A stretch of DNA of 64,000 nucleotides from Streptomyces seoulensis (GTDB lineage Bacteria > Actinomycetota > Actinomycetes > Streptomycetales > Streptomycetaceae): the NCBI RefSeq assembly GCF_004328625.1, contig NZ_CP032229.1, positions 1,302,001 to 1,366,000 on the forward strand, written 5' to 3'. A program made the position numbers and the translations under genes. Position 1 is the stretch's first letter. The number at the start of each line of letters is the position of its first letter. The notes beneath the pieces were generated by a model. The model was not told where the DNA came from and did not search any database. It saw only the letters and a program-made list of their open reading frames with translations. Below, piece by piece: positions 50,452 to 60,497 of this stretch.

Positions 50452-50921
50452 GCCGTCTTCCTTTCGGCGTCCGCGCCGGCCTCGCCAAGGGCCTGGGCCG
50501 TCGCGTCCTTCCACGCCATCCAGCTCAGGAGGGCGCACTTGACCCGCGCGGGGTACTTGGAGACACCGGCGAACGCGACCGCGTCCTCCAGCACCTCCTC
50601 CATCGCGTCGTCGGGCTCGATCCGGCCCTTGGACTGCATCAGCTCCAGGAAGGTCTCCTGGATCTTCTGCGCCTCGGGCAGGTCCTTGCCCACCAGCAGT
50701 TCGTTCAGTACGGACGCCGAGGCCTGGCTGATGGAACAGCCCTGGCCCTCGTACGAGACGTCCGCGATCTTCGTACCGTCGTACCGCACCCGGAGGGTGA
50801 TCTCGTCGCCGCACGTCGGGTTCACGTGGTGCACCTCGGCGTCGCCATCCCTCAGACCACGCCCGTGCGGGTTCTTGTAGTGGTCCAGGATGACTTCCTG
50901 GTACATCGAGTCCAGCTTCAC
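50448..50921 (-). CDS. sufU: SufU, zinc-dependent sulfurtransferase / scaffold-like
   Basis: A 157-residue SufU. The zinc/thiol ligands lie in HVNPTCGDEITL, SYEGQGCSISQAS and YPARVKCALLSW, and the N-terminus MYQEVILDHYKNPHGRG is typical of NifU/SufU. It takes persulfide sulfur from SufS. ATG at 50921, 18 bases after the sufS stop. Length is normal for actinobacterial SufU. Confidence 0.95.
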   Translation of the reverse strand: MKLDSMYQEVILDHYKNPHGRGLRDGDAEVHHVNPTCGDEITLRVRYDGTKIADVSYEGQGCSISQASASVLNELLVGKDLPEAQKIQETFLELMQSKGRIEPDDAMEEVLEDAVAFAGVSKYPARVKCALLSWMAWKDATAQALGEAGADAERKTA

Positions 50922-50939
50922 GGTGTCAGCCCACGCCTC

Positions 50940-52192
50940 TCAGCCGAAGAAGTTCCGTACGTGCTCCAGCCCGTCGACCAGTGCGTCGATCTCGCCGGGC
51001 GTGGAGTACAGATAGAACGACGCCCGGGTGGTCGCCGGAATTCCGTACCGCAGGCAGACCGGCCGCGCGCAGTGGTGGCCGACGCGCACCGCGATGCCCT
51101 GCTCGTCGAGGACCTGGCCCACGTCGTGCGGGTGGATGTCGCCGAGCGTGAAGGAGATCGCCGCGCCGCGGTCCTCGGCCGTGGAGGGGCCGATGATGCG
51201 CAGGTCGGGGACCTCGCCGAGCCGCTTCACCGCGTACTCGGTGAGCGCGTGCTCGTGGGCGAGGACCTTGTCCATGCCGATCGAGTTCAGGTAGTCGATG
51301 GCCGCGCCGAGACCGACCGCCTGGGCGATCGGCGGGGTGCCCGCCTCGAACTTGTGCGGGGCCGGCGCGTAGGTCGAGGAGTGCATCGACACCGTCTCGA
51401 TCATCTCGCCGCCGCCGAGGAACGGGGGCAGGTCCTCCAGGAGTTCCTGGCGGCCCCAGAGCACCCCGATGCCGGTCGGACCGCACATCTTGTGGCCGGT
51501 GAAGGCCACGAAGTCGGCGCCGAGCGCCTGTACGTCCAGCGGCATGTGCGGCGCGGCCTGCGAGGCGTCGATGCAGACCAGCGCGCCGACCTCCTGGGCG
51601 CGGCGCACGATCGCCTCGACCGGGTTGACCGTGCCCAGGATGTTGGAGACCAGCACGAAGGAGACGATCTTCGTCTTCTCGGTGATGATCTCGTCCAGGT
51701 TGGACAGGTCGAGCCGGCCGTCGTCGGTGAGGCCGAACCACTTCAGCTTCGCGCCGGTGCGCTGCGCGAGCAGCTGCCACGGCACGATGTTGGAGTGGTG
51801 CTCCATCTCCGTGATGACGATCTCGGTCTCGTGGTCGACCCGGTAGGGCTCGTCGGCCCAGCCCAGCATGTTGGCCACGAGGTTGAGCGACTCGGAGGCG
51901 TTCTTGGTGAAGATCACCTCGTCGCGGCTGGGCGCGTTGATGAAGTCGGCGACCTTGTCACGCGCGCCCTCGTACAGCGCCGTGGCCTCCTCGGCGAGGA
52001 CATGCACGCCGCGGTGGACGTTGGCGTTGTAGCGCTCGTAGTACTCGCTCAGGGCGTCCAGCACCTGGCGCGGCTTCTGCGAGGTCGCCGCGTTGTCCAG
52101 GTACACGAGCTTGCGCCCGTCGTGGACCTCGCGGCCCAGGATGGGGAAGTCCTTGCGGATCGCCTCGGTGTCGAGGAGGCCCGGCAGCTCTG

Positions 52193-52196
<4 letters not shown>
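50940..52196 (-). CDS. sufS: Cysteine desulfurase SufS
   Basis: A 418-residue class V PLP desulfurase that generates persulfide for Fe-S assembly. The start LPGLLDTEAIRKDFPIL, NIVPWQLLAQRTGA, PLP lysine in FVAFTGHKMCGPTGIGVLWGR and active-site cysteine in VRVGHHCARPVCLRYG are all seen. GTG at 52196 overlaps the sufC stop by four bases. It works with SufU and the SufBCD complex encoded alongside. Confidence 0.95.
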
Positions 52197-52957
<761 letters not shown>

Positions 52958-52964
52958 GGGTGCC

Positions 52965-53288
52965 TCAGGACTCCTGGGTGAGGGAGACGAGCACGTCGTC
53001 CCCTTCGATCTTTACGGGGTATACGGGGACGGGGCGCGTCGCGGGCGGGCCGGACGGCTTGCCGCTGCGGAGGTCGAAGCAGGAGCCGTGCAGCCAGCAC
53101 TCGATCTGCCCGTCCTCCACTTCTCCCTCGGAGAGGGAGACGTTCGCGTGCGAGCAGATGTCGTAGATCGCGTACACCTCGCCCTCGGTCTTCACGACCG
53201 AGACCGGCGTGCCGTCGAGTTCCACCCGCTTGGGGGTGTCCTCCGACAGTTCGCTCAGTCCGCAGGCGCGCTGGAAGGTCGTCGTCAT
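52965..53288 (-). CDS. Rieske-type [2Fe-2S] ferredoxin in suf operon
   Basis: A 107-residue protein with the two Rieske halves CSHANVSL and CWLHGSCFDL, supplying two Cys and two His for a [2Fe-2S] cluster. It resembles ferredoxin subunits of non-heme oxygenases, but its place between sufD and sufC, overlapping sufD by four bases, points to an electron-transfer job in cluster assembly. This arrangement recurs in actinobacteria. ATG at 53288. Confidence 0.9.
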   Translation of the reverse strand: MTTTFQRACGLSELSEDTPKRVELDGTPVSVVKTEGEVYAIYDICSHANVSLSEGEVEDGQIECWLHGSCFDLRSGKPSGPPATRPVPVYPVKIEGDDVLVSLTQES

Positions 53289-54466
53289 GCGACCGCGGCC
53301 TCCAGCTCCTCCTCGATCTTGACGAGCAGGCGCTCCTCGATGTCGGGGACACCGATCTGCTGGACCAGCTCGGCGAAGAAGCCCCGGACCACCAGGCGGC
53401 GGGCCTCGTGCTCCGGGATGCCGCGGGCCATCAGGTAGAAGAGCTGCTCGTCGTCGAAGCGGCCGGTGGTGGAGGCGTGGCCGGCGCCGACGATCTCGCC
53501 CGTCTCGATCTCCAGGTTGGGGACCGAGTCGACGCGGGAGCCGTCGGTGAGCACCAGGTTGCGGTTCATCTCGTAGGTGTCGGTGCCCTCGGCCTTGGCC
53601 TCGATGAGCACGTCACCGATCCAGACCGCGTGCGCGCCCTCGCCCTGGAGCGCGCCCTTGTAGATGACGTGCGACCGGCAGTGCGGGGTGTTGTGGTCGA
53701 CCAGGAGGCGGTGCTCCTGGTGCTGGCCGGCGTCGGTGAGGTACAGGCCGAACAGCTCGGCCTCGCCGCCGGGGCCCGCGTAGCTGACGCGCGGGTGCAG
53801 GCGGACGACGTCGCCGCCGAAGGTGACGACCACGGACTTGAAGGAGGCGTCGCGGCCGACCAGCGCGTTGTGCTGGGCCACGTGCACGGCCTTGTCGTCC
53901 CAGTCCTGGACGGAGACGACGGTCAGCTTGGCGCCGTCGCCGAGCACGTAGTCGACGTTGGCGGCGAGCACCGCGTCACCGGTGTGGTCGATGACGACGA
54001 GCGCCTCGGCGAAGGCGCCCAGCTCGATCACCTGGTGGCCGTAGGCGGTGCCGCCCTCGCCGTGCACCGCGATGCGGATCGGCTCGGTGAGGACGGTCTC
54101 CTTGGGCACGGTGACGACCGACGCCTGCTCGAAGGCGGAGTACGCCTGCGCGGCGACGCGGTCGACCGGGGTGCCCGCCTTGCCGAGCCGGGCGTCGTCA
54201 CGGCCGACGTTCTCGACGGTGACGCCCTCGGGGGCCTCGACGACGACCTTCAGGCCCTCGCCGGTGGCGACGGCGGTGCCGTCGTGCAGGCCGCGCAGCC
54301 GCTCCAGCGGAGTGAACCGCCACTCCTCCTCCCGGCCGTGCGGGACGGGGAAGTCCGCGACGTCGTAGGAGGGGGGCGCGCTCATGCGCGTGGCGACGGT
54401 CGACTCCGCGGCGACCGCGATCGAGCCCGCGGTGGTGGACCCCACGGGGATGTTCTGCTCAGCCAT
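53285..54466 (-). CDS. sufD: SufD, Fe-S assembly scaffold subunit
   Basis: A 393-residue SufD. The SufBD core fold is recognised by LFGLYLTDAGQHQEHRLLVDHNTPHCRSHVIYKGALQGEGAHAVWIGDVLI and the end QLFYLMARGIPEHEARRLVVRGFFAELVQQI. It pairs with SufB and SufC in the cytoplasm and helps iron entry. ATG at 54466; 57 bases separate it from sufB, without a recognisable terminator. Confidence 0.95.
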   Translation of the reverse strand: MAEQNIPVGSTTAGSIAVAAESTVATRMSAPPSYDVADFPVPHGREEEWRFTPLERLRGLHDGTAVATGEGLKVVVEAPEGVTVENVGRDDARLGKAGTPVDRVAAQAYSAFEQASVVTVPKETVLTEPIRIAVHGEGGTAYGHQVIELGAFAEALVVIDHTGDAVLAANVDYVLGDGAKLTVVSVQDWDDKAVHVAQHNALVGRDASFKSVVVTFGGDVVRLHPRVSYAGPGGEAELFGLYLTDAGQHQEHRLLVDHNTPHCRSHVIYKGALQGEGAHAVWIGDVLIEAKAEGTDTYEMNRNLVLTDGSRVDSVPNLEIETGEIVGAGHASTTGRFDDEQLFYLMARGIPEHEARRLVVRGFFAELVQQIGVPDIEERLLVKIEEELEAAVA

Positions 54467-54523
54467 GGCTGTCGGGGTGCTCGCTTTCTGGTGCGTGTGT
54501 GGCGTGCGGGGGGTACGGGCGGG

Positions 54524-55945
54524 TCAGCCGACCGCGCCCTCCATCTGCAGCTCGATCAGCCGGTTGAGCTCCAGCGCGTACTCCATCGGCAGCTCCTTGG
54601 CGATCGGCTCGACGAAGCCGCGCACGATCATCGCCATCGCCTCGTCCTCGGAGAGGCCGCGGCTCATCAGGTAGAAGAGCTGGTCCTCGGAGACCTTGGA
54701 GACGGTCGCCTCGTGGCCCATGGAGACGTCGTCCTCGCGGACGTCGACGTAGGGGTAGGTGTCCGAGCGGGAGATCGTGTCGACGAGCAGCGCGTCGCAC
54801 AGCACGTTGGACTTCGATCCTGCCGCGCCCTCGCCGATCTCGATGAGACCGCGGTAGGAGGTACGGCCGCCGCCGCGCGCCACCGACTTCGAGACGATGT
54901 TGGACGACGTGTTGGGCGCCATGTGGACCATCTTGGCGCCGGCGTCCTGGTGCTGGCCCTCGCCCGCGAAGGCGATGGAGAGGGTCTCGCCCTTGGCGTG
55001 CTCGCCCATCAGGTAGACGGCCGGGTACTTCATGGTCACCTTGGAGCCGATGTTGCCGTCGACCCACTCCATGGTGGCGCCCTCGTAGGCGACGGCGCGC
55101 TTGGTGACCAGGTTGTAGACGTTGTTCGACCAGTTCTGGATGGTCGTGTAACGGCAGCGGGCGCCCTTCTTGACGATGATCTCGACGACCGCGGAGTGCA
55201 GCGAGTCCGACTTGTAGATCGGCGCGGTGCAGCCCTCGACGTAGTGGACGTAGGCGTCCTCGTCGACGATGATCAGCGTCCGCTCGAACTGGCCCATGTT
55301 CTCGGTGTTGATCCGGAAGTAGGCCTGGAGCGGGATCTCCACGTGCACGCCCTTCGGCACGTAGATGAAGGAGCCGCCGGACCACACGGCCGTGTTCAGC
55401 GAGGCGAACTTGTTGTCACCGACGGGGATGACGGTGCCGAAGTACTCCTTGAACAGCTCGGGGTGCTCGCGCAGCGCGGTGTCGGTGTCCAGGAAGATGA
55501 CGCCCTGCTCCTCCAGGTCCTCGCGGATCTGGTGGTAGACGACCTCCGACTCGTACTGGGCGGCGACACCGGCGACGAGGCGCTGCTTCTCGGCCTCCGG
55601 GATGCCCAGCTTGTCGTAGGTGTTCTTGATGTCCTCGGGCAGGTCCTCCCAGGACTCCGCCTGCTTCTCCGTGGAGCGCACGAAGTACTTGATGTTGTCG
55701 AAGTCGATGCCCGAGAGGTCCGAGCCCCAGTTGGGCATGGGCTTCTTCTCGAACAGCTTCAGACCCTTGAGGCGGAGCTTGGTCATCCACTCCGGCTCGG
55801 ACTTCTTGTCCGAGATGTCGCGGACGACGGCCTCGTTCAGGCCGCGCTTGGCCGAGGCGCCGGCTACGTCGGAGTCGGCCCAGCCGTATTCGTACTTGCC
55901 CAGACCCTCGAGTTCGGGGTGGGCAGTCTCCGTGGGGAGCGTCAT
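54524..55945 (-). CDS. sufB: SufB, Fe-S cluster scaffold protein
   Basis: A 473-residue SufB, the subunit on which the nascent Fe-S cluster is built. Characteristic stretches are [67 protein letters not shown] and the C-terminal [38 protein letters not shown] at 55945 overlaps the sufR stop by four bases. It is the first structural gene of the operon. Confidence 0.97.
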   Translation of the reverse strand: MTLPTETAHPELEGLGKYEYGWADSDVAGASAKRGLNEAVVRDISDKKSEPEWMTKLRLKGLKLFEKKPMPNWGSDLSGIDFDNIKYFVRSTEKQAESWEDLPEDIKNTYDKLGIPEAEKQRLVAGVAAQYESEVVYHQIREDLEEQGVIFLDTDTALREHPELFKEYFGTVIPVGDNKFASLNTAVWSGGSFIYVPKGVHVEIPLQAYFRINTENMGQFERTLIIVDEDAYVHYVEGCTAPIYKSDSLHSAVVEIIVKKGARCRYTTIQNWSNNVYNLVTKRAVAYEGATMEWVDGNIGSKVTMKYPAVYLMGEHAKGETLSIAFAGEGQHQDAGAKMVHMAPNTSSNIVSKSVARGGGRTSYRGLIEIGEGAAGSKSNVLCDALLVDTISRSDTYPYVDVREDDVSMGHEATVSKVSEDQLFYLMSRGLSEDEAMAMIVRGFVEPIAKELPMEYALELNRLIELQMEGAVG

Positions 55946-56709
55946 GCGGGGTTCCTCCCGGCCGTGCTTGCGTGGTGGCTCTGATCGGACTTGTCGGTCG
56001 TGTCAGTCTTGGAAATCTTGGGGATGAACGTCGTGCAGACGCCGTCGCCGTGCGCGATGGTCGCCAGTCGCTGGACGTGGGTTCCCAGCAGCTCGGCGAA
56101 GAACTCGGTCTCCGCCTCGCAGAGCTGGGGGAACTGCTCGGCGACGTGCGCGACCGGACAGTGGTGCTGGCAGAGCTGCTCACCCTGTTGCGGGAGGGGT
56201 GCACTGCGTGCCGTAGCAGCGTACCCGTCCACGGTCAAGGCCCTGGCGAGGGCCTCGGCGCGGCGCTCGGGCTCGACTCCCTCGACGGCCGCGCGGTAGG
56301 TGGCGGCCTGGGCCGCGATGCGGGCGCGGGCGAAGGCGGCGACGGCCTCGTCCCCGCCCTCGCGCTCGGCGATCCAGCGCAGGGCGTCGGCGGCGAGCTG
56401 GTCGTAGGACTGGTCGAAGGCGTCCCGGCCGCAGGCGGTCAGGGCGAAGACCTTCGCGGGGCGGCCGCGGGTACGGGCTCCGTACACCCGCTGCTCGCGT
56501 GCCTGCACGATGTCGTCGGCGGCCAGCGCGTCCAGGTGGCGGCGTACGGCGGCCTGGGTGAGGCCCAGCCGGCCGGCCAGTTCGGCGACGGTCGACGGGC
56601 CGTGGTCCAGGATGGACCGCGCGACCCGGTTGCGCGTCGAACGCTCACCGGTCGCTAGCTCTTCCTGGGGCCCCGTGGGGGTCTCCCGAGCCTCGCCGAC
56701 GTTTTTCAC
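55942..56709 (-). CDS. sufR: SufR, Fe-S cluster-sensing repressor of the suf operon
   Basis: A 255-residue winged-helix regulator. The DNA-binding part is [45 protein letters not shown]; the likely cluster ligands are the three cysteines in [28 protein letters not shown] at 56709 (protein [12 protein letters not shown]) is preferred to GTG at 56781 because the promoter -10 and a CAAC-N6-GTTG operator lie directly before it, giving a probably leaderless mRNA. First gene of the suf operon; autoregulated by analogy with S. avermitilis SufR. Confidence 0.88.
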   Translation of the reverse strand: MKNVGEARETPTGPQEELATGERSTRNRVARSILDHGPSTVAELAGRLGLTQAAVRRHLDALAADDIVQAREQRVYGARTRGRPAKVFALTACGRDAFDQSYDQLAADALRWIAEREGGDEAVAAFARARIAAQAATYRAAVEGVEPERRAEALARALTVDGYAATARSAPLPQQGEQLCQHHCPVAHVAEQFPQLCEAETEFFAELLGTHVQRLATIAHGDGVCTTFIPKISKTDTTDKSDQSHHASTAGRNPA

Positions 56710-56745
56710 AACGCTATTGTTGCGTAATTCCTCGGGGCCTGACAA
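56709..56745 (-). promoter_or_regulatory. suf operon promoter with SufR operator
   Basis: On the minus strand TTGTCA (56745-56740), an 18-base spacer and AACAAT (56721-56716) form a promoter whose start point would fall at or beside the sufR GTG (56709). CAAC-N6-GTTG (56722-56709) overlaps the -10 and start codon; this 14-base palindrome is, as I recall, the motif reported for Streptomyces SufR. Binding would block initiation. Confidence 0.75.
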
Positions 56746-56781
56746 GCCGGGCCGGGAGCGGGCGACGGTGCCCTGCGTCAC

Positions 56782-56800
56782 TTAGGCACACCTAACCTGA
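56782..56800 (-). promoter_or_regulatory. Candidate iron box (DmdR1/IdeR type)
   Basis: Plus-strand TTAGG-CACA-CCTAA (56782-56795) is a palindrome, and it continues into CCTGA so that the minus-strand 19-mer at 56800-56782 agrees with the iron-box consensus (TTAGGTTAGG...CACCTAA type) at 14 of 19 positions; mismatches are mostly central. It lies about 73 bases before the sufR start and 94 before the AAC(3)-like start. Confidence 0.5.
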
Positions 56801-56893
56801 CCTGCGGAAATGATCTCCTGGGCCTCGTTCGCGACCCCCCTCACCAGGCAAAACCGCTGGCGCCCGGACCCTCCGCCGGGCAGACTCCGCGCC

Positions 56894-57706
56894 ATGCCGA
56901 CCCCCGTCCCGACAGGCCCCCTGGTCACGCGTGTCACCGTCGCCCGACAGCTGGCCGAGCTGGGTGTCGAGCCCGGCGAGACCCTGCTCGCGCACTCCTC
57001 GCTGAGTTCCCTCGGCTGGGTGAACGGCGGCGCGGTCGCCGTCGTCCAGGGCCTGCTCGACGCCCTCGGCCCGGACGGCACCCTGGTCGTCCCCACCCAG
57101 TCCGCCGACCTCTCCGACCCCGCGCTGTGGCGGGCGCCCCCGGTACCGCCCGAGTGGTGGGAGACGGTACGGGCCACCATGCCGGTCTACGACCCCCGGA
57201 CCACCCCCTCGCGCGGGGTCGGGGTGATACCGGAGACCGTGCGCACCTGGCCCGGCGCCCTGCGCAGCGCCCATCCGCAGACCTCCTTCGCCGCGCTCGG
57301 CCCGCGCGCCGCCGAGATCACCCACGGCCACGCCCCGGACTGCCGGCTCGGTGAGCGAAGCCCCCTGGCCCGGCTGGAGCGCCTCGGCGCCCGGGTGCTG
57401 CTGCTGGGCGCGGGCTACGACGCCTGCACCAGCTTCCACCTGGCCGAATACCGGATACCCGCGCCGTATGTGGAGGTCGGGCGGCCCGGCCCCGGCGGCT
57501 GGGAGACGGTGACCGAGGTGTCCATCACCTCCGACCGCTTCGACGAGCTGGGCCATGACTTCGAGCGGGACCGGCCGGTCCTGCGGGGCCGCATCGGCGC
57601 GACCGACGCCCGGCTGTTCCCGGTCGCGGACGCGGTGGCCTACGCCGAGCGCTGGCTCCCGCTGCACCGCCCCCGCGAAGCCGGATTCCAGCACCCCCGC
57701 GCCTGA
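56894..57706 (+). CDS. AAC(3)-family aminoglycoside N-acetyltransferase-like protein
   Basis: A 270-residue protein of the antibiotic N-acetyltransferase (AAC(3)) fold. It matches family blocks [81 protein letters not shown] and [21 protein letters not shown]. Chromosomal homologs are widespread in Streptomyces and often do not confer resistance; substrate unknown. ATG at 56894 begins [13 protein letters not shown]. It is divergent from sufR. Confidence 0.85.
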   Translation: MPTPVPTGPLVTRVTVARQLAELGVEPGETLLAHSSLSSLGWVNGGAVAVVQGLLDALGPDGTLVVPTQSADLSDPALWRAPPVPPEWWETVRATMPVYDPRTTPSRGVGVIPETVRTWPGALRSAHPQTSFAALGPRAAEITHGHAPDCRLGERSPLARLERLGARVLLLGAGYDACTSFHLAEYRIPAPYVEVGRPGPGGWETVTEVSITSDRFDELGHDFERDRPVLRGRIGATDARLFPVADAVAYAERWLPLHRPREAGFQHPRA

Positions 57707-57737
57707 GCCCCGCCGCGCCTCCCTAGACTCATGACCC

Positions 57738-58661
57738 ATGCATAGTGACCCCGTGGTCCAGGTCCGGGCCCTGGTGAAGCGGTACGGACAGAAGACCGCG
57801 GTGGACGGCCTCGACCTGGAGGCCCGGCCGGGCGTGACCGCCGTACTCGGCCCCAACGGCGCCGGCAAGACGACCACGGTCGAGACCTGCGAGGGGTACC
57901 GCACCCCGGACTCCGGCACCGTGCGCGTGCTCGGCCTCGACCCGGTGCGGGACGCGGCCGCGCTGCGCCCCCGGGTCGGTGTGATGCTCCAGTCCGGCGG
58001 CGTCTACTCCGGCGCCCGCGCCGACGAGATGCTGCGGCACGTCGCCAAGCTGCACGCGCACCCGCTCGACGTGGACGCCCTGATCGAGCGGCTCGGGCTC
58101 GGCTCCTGCGGCCGGACCTCCTACCGGCGGCTGTCCGGCGGCCAGCAGCAGCGGCTCGCGCTCGCCATGGCCGTCGTCGGCCGCCCCGAGCTGGCCTTCC
58201 TGGACGAGCCGACGGCCGGTCTCGACCCGCAGGCCCGCCGCGCCACCTGGGACCTCGTGCGGGACCTGCGCACCGACGGGGTCTCGGTGATCCTCACCAC
58301 GCACCACATGGACGAGGCCGAGCAGCTCGCGGACGACGTGGCGATCATCGACGGCGGCCGGGTCGTCACCCAGGGCTCCCCGGAGGAGCTGTGCCGCGAC
58401 GGCGCCGAGAACACCCTGCGCTTCGGCGGGCGCCCCGGACTGGACGTGGCCTCGCTGCTCAAGGCGCTCCCGGCGGACTGCACGGCCGACGAGCTGACGC
58501 CGGGCTCGTACCGGGTGAGCGGCAAGATAGACCCGCAGCTGCTCGCCACGGTGACCTCCTGGTGCGCGCAGCACGGGGTGATGCCGGACCGGATCTCGGT
58601 GGAGCGGCACACCCTCGAAGACGTCTTCCTGGAACTGACCGGCAAGGAGCTGCGCTCATGA
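57738..58661 (+). CDS. ABC-2 type exporter, ATP-binding protein
   Basis: A 307-residue ABC ATPase of the DrrA/CcmA type. Walker A GPNGAGKTTTVETCEGY, signature [19 protein letters not shown], Walker B LAFLDEPTAGLDPQ and switch ILTTHHMDEAEQ are complete; the C-terminal extension (~215-307) is as in drug exporters. It pairs with the permease encoded next, overlapping by four bases. Substrate not known. Confidence 0.92.
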   Translation: MHSDPVVQVRALVKRYGQKTAVDGLDLEARPGVTAVLGPNGAGKTTTVETCEGYRTPDSGTVRVLGLDPVRDAAALRPRVGVMLQSGGVYSGARADEMLRHVAKLHAHPLDVDALIERLGLGSCGRTSYRRLSGGQQQRLALAMAVVGRPELAFLDEPTAGLDPQARRATWDLVRDLRTDGVSVILTTHHMDEAEQLADDVAIIDGGRVVTQGSPEELCRDGAENTLRFGGRPGLDVASLLKALPADCTADELTPGSYRVSGKIDPQLLATVTSWCAQHGVMPDRISVERHTLEDVFLELTGKELRS

Positions 58662-59428
58662 CCACCGCGCCGGGCACGTACGCCCCGAGGCCCGGAGCGG
58701 CCCCGCTCCCCCGCATGATCGGCGCGCAGGCCGCGCTGGAGACGCGGATGCTGCTGCGCAACGGTGAGCAGTTGCTGCTGACCGTGGTGATCCCGACGCT
58801 GCTGCTGGTGCTGTTCAGCTCGGTGGACGTCGTGGACACCGGGTCCGGCAAGGCGGTGGACTTCCTCACGCCCGGCATCCTGGCGCTGGCGGTGATGTCC
58901 ACCGCGTTCACCGGGCAGGCCATCGCCACCGGGTTCGAGCGGCGCTACGGCGTGCTGAAGCGGCTGGCCTCCTCACCGCTGCCGCGCTGGGGGCTGATGA
59001 CCGCGAAGACGGCCGCGGTGCTGGTCACCGAGGTGCTCCAGGTGATCCTGCTGACCGTCATCGCCTTCGCGCTGGGCTGGTCCCCGCACGGCAACCCGGC
59101 CGCCGTCCTGCTCCTGCTGGTCCTCGGTACGGCCGCGTTCTCCGGGCTCGGGCTGCTGATGGCGGGCACGCTGAAGGCGGAGGCGACGCTGGCCGCGGCC
59201 AACCTGGTCTTCCTGCTGCTGCTGGTGGGCGGCGGGGTGATCGTGCCGCTGGAGAAGTTCGGCTCCGCCGGGCACGTCCTCGGGCTGCTGCCGATCTCCG
59301 CGCTCTCCGACGGTCTGCGGGACGTGCTCCAGCACGGCGCCGGCATGCCCTGGGGCGACCTGGCGATCCTCGCGGTGTGGGCGGTCGTGGGGCTCGCGGC
59401 GGCGGGGAAGTTCTTCCGCTGGGAGTAG
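58658..59428 (+). CDS. ABC-2 type exporter, permease
   Basis: A 256-residue membrane protein with about six helices, ABC-2 permease type. The first helix follows EQLLLTVVIPTLLLVLFSSV, the conserved loop ATGFERRYGVLKRLASSPLPRWGLMTAK is typical of these exporters, and the last helices are VLLLLVLGTAAFSGLGLLMAGTL and LVFLLLLVGGGVIVPL. ATG at 58658 overlaps the ATPase gene in ATGA. Together they form an exporter next to ctaA; a link to heme or cytochrome export is possible but unproven. Confidence 0.9.
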   Translation: MTTAPGTYAPRPGAAPLPRMIGAQAALETRMLLRNGEQLLLTVVIPTLLLVLFSSVDVVDTGSGKAVDFLTPGILALAVMSTAFTGQAIATGFERRYGVLKRLASSPLPRWGLMTAKTAAVLVTEVLQVILLTVIAFALGWSPHGNPAAVLLLLVLGTAAFSGLGLLMAGTLKAEATLAAANLVFLLLLVGGGVIVPLEKFGSAGHVLGLLPISALSDGLRDVLQHGAGMPWGDLAILAVWAVVGLAAAGKFFRWE

Positions 59429-59485
59429 AGCGCGGGGTGCTCGGTGCGGCCCCCTCGTGAAAGCGTGCACAAGCGGCGCCTTACG

Positions 59486-60496
59486 ATGGTGCGCGTGCCA
59501 AAGCTGACCCCCGCCGACGCCGCGGCGGCCCTCCGGAACCCGCTCGCCTTCATCGCCGACCGCTGGACCCCGGACCCCCGGACCGTCCGCCGGGCCGCGC
59601 TCGCCGCTCTCGTGATGTCGGTGGTCATCGTGGTCACCGGCGGCGCGGTGCGCCTGACCGGCTCCGGGCTCGGCTGCCCGACCTGGCCCACCTGCACCGA
59701 CGACTCGCTGACCACCACCCGCGCCATGGGCGTGCACGGCGTCATCGAGTTCGGCAACCGCATGCTGACGTACGTGCTCTGCGCGGCCGTCGGCTGGGCG
59801 ATCATCGCCGCCCGCTCCCGCAAGCCGTGGCGGCGCGACCTGACCCGGCTCGGCTGGGCGCAGTTCTGGGTGGTCATGTCCAACGCGGTGCTCGGCGGCG
59901 TCGTGGTGCTGGTCGGGCTGAACCCTTACACCGTGGCCGCGCACTTCCTGCTGTCCACGGCGCTGATCACCGTGGCCACCGTGATGTGGCAGCGCACCCG
60001 TGAGGGCGACGCGCAGCCGCGTCCGCTGGTCGGCGGGGCGGTACGGCAGCTCGTGTGGTTCCTGGTCGCCGCGGCCGTGCTGCTGATCGCGGCCGGCACG
60101 GTGGTGACCGGCGCCGGTCCGCACGCCGGTGACTCCTCCGAGGTGGCGCGCATCCCGCTGGACTGGGAGACGATCGCCAAGCTGCACGCGGTGCTGGCCT
60201 GGATCGTGGTGACCCTGACCTTCGCCCTGTGGTTCATCCTCAAGGCGGTGGACGCCCCCAAGGGTCCCCTGTCCCGCACCCGCGACCTCTTCCTGGTCCT
60301 GCTGGCCCAGGGCGTCATCGGCTACATCCAGTACTTCACCCACCTCCCCGAGGCCCTGGTCGCCCTCCACATGCTCGGCTCCTGCCTCATGTGGATCGCC
60401 ACCCTCCGCGTCCTCCTCTCCCTCCGCGAACGCCCGGACTCATCGGCAGAGGTCCCGGGCCCGGCGACGGAGGTCACGGTGGGCACACCGGCCTGA
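59486..60496 (+). CDS. ctaA: Heme A synthase
   Basis: A 336-residue integral membrane protein (CtaA/Cox15) with eight helices that oxidises heme O to heme A for cytochrome aa3 oxidase. The four heme/ligand histidines are in GVHGVIEFGNRM, TVAAHFLLS, AKLHAVLAW and VALHMLGS; an extracellular Cys pair is in GLGCPTWPTCTDD. ATG at 59486 is the annotated choice, but TACGAT at 59482-59487 looks like a -10 and would make the GTG at 59495 a leaderless start. The GTG at 59444 is unlikely. Confidence 0.9.
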   Translation: MVRVPKLTPADAAAALRNPLAFIADRWTPDPRTVRRAALAALVMSVVIVVTGGAVRLTGSGLGCPTWPTCTDDSLTTTRAMGVHGVIEFGNRMLTYVLCAAVGWAIIAARSRKPWRRDLTRLGWAQFWVVMSNAVLGGVVVLVGLNPYTVAAHFLLSTALITVATVMWQRTREGDAQPRPLVGGAVRQLVWFLVAAAVLLIAAGTVVTGAGPHAGDSSEVARIPLDWETIAKLHAVLAWIVVTLTFALWFILKAVDAPKGPLSRTRDLFLVLLAQGVIGYIQYFTHLPEALVALHMLGSCLMWIATLRVLLSLRERPDSSAEVPGPATEVTVGTPA

Positions 60497-60497
60497 G

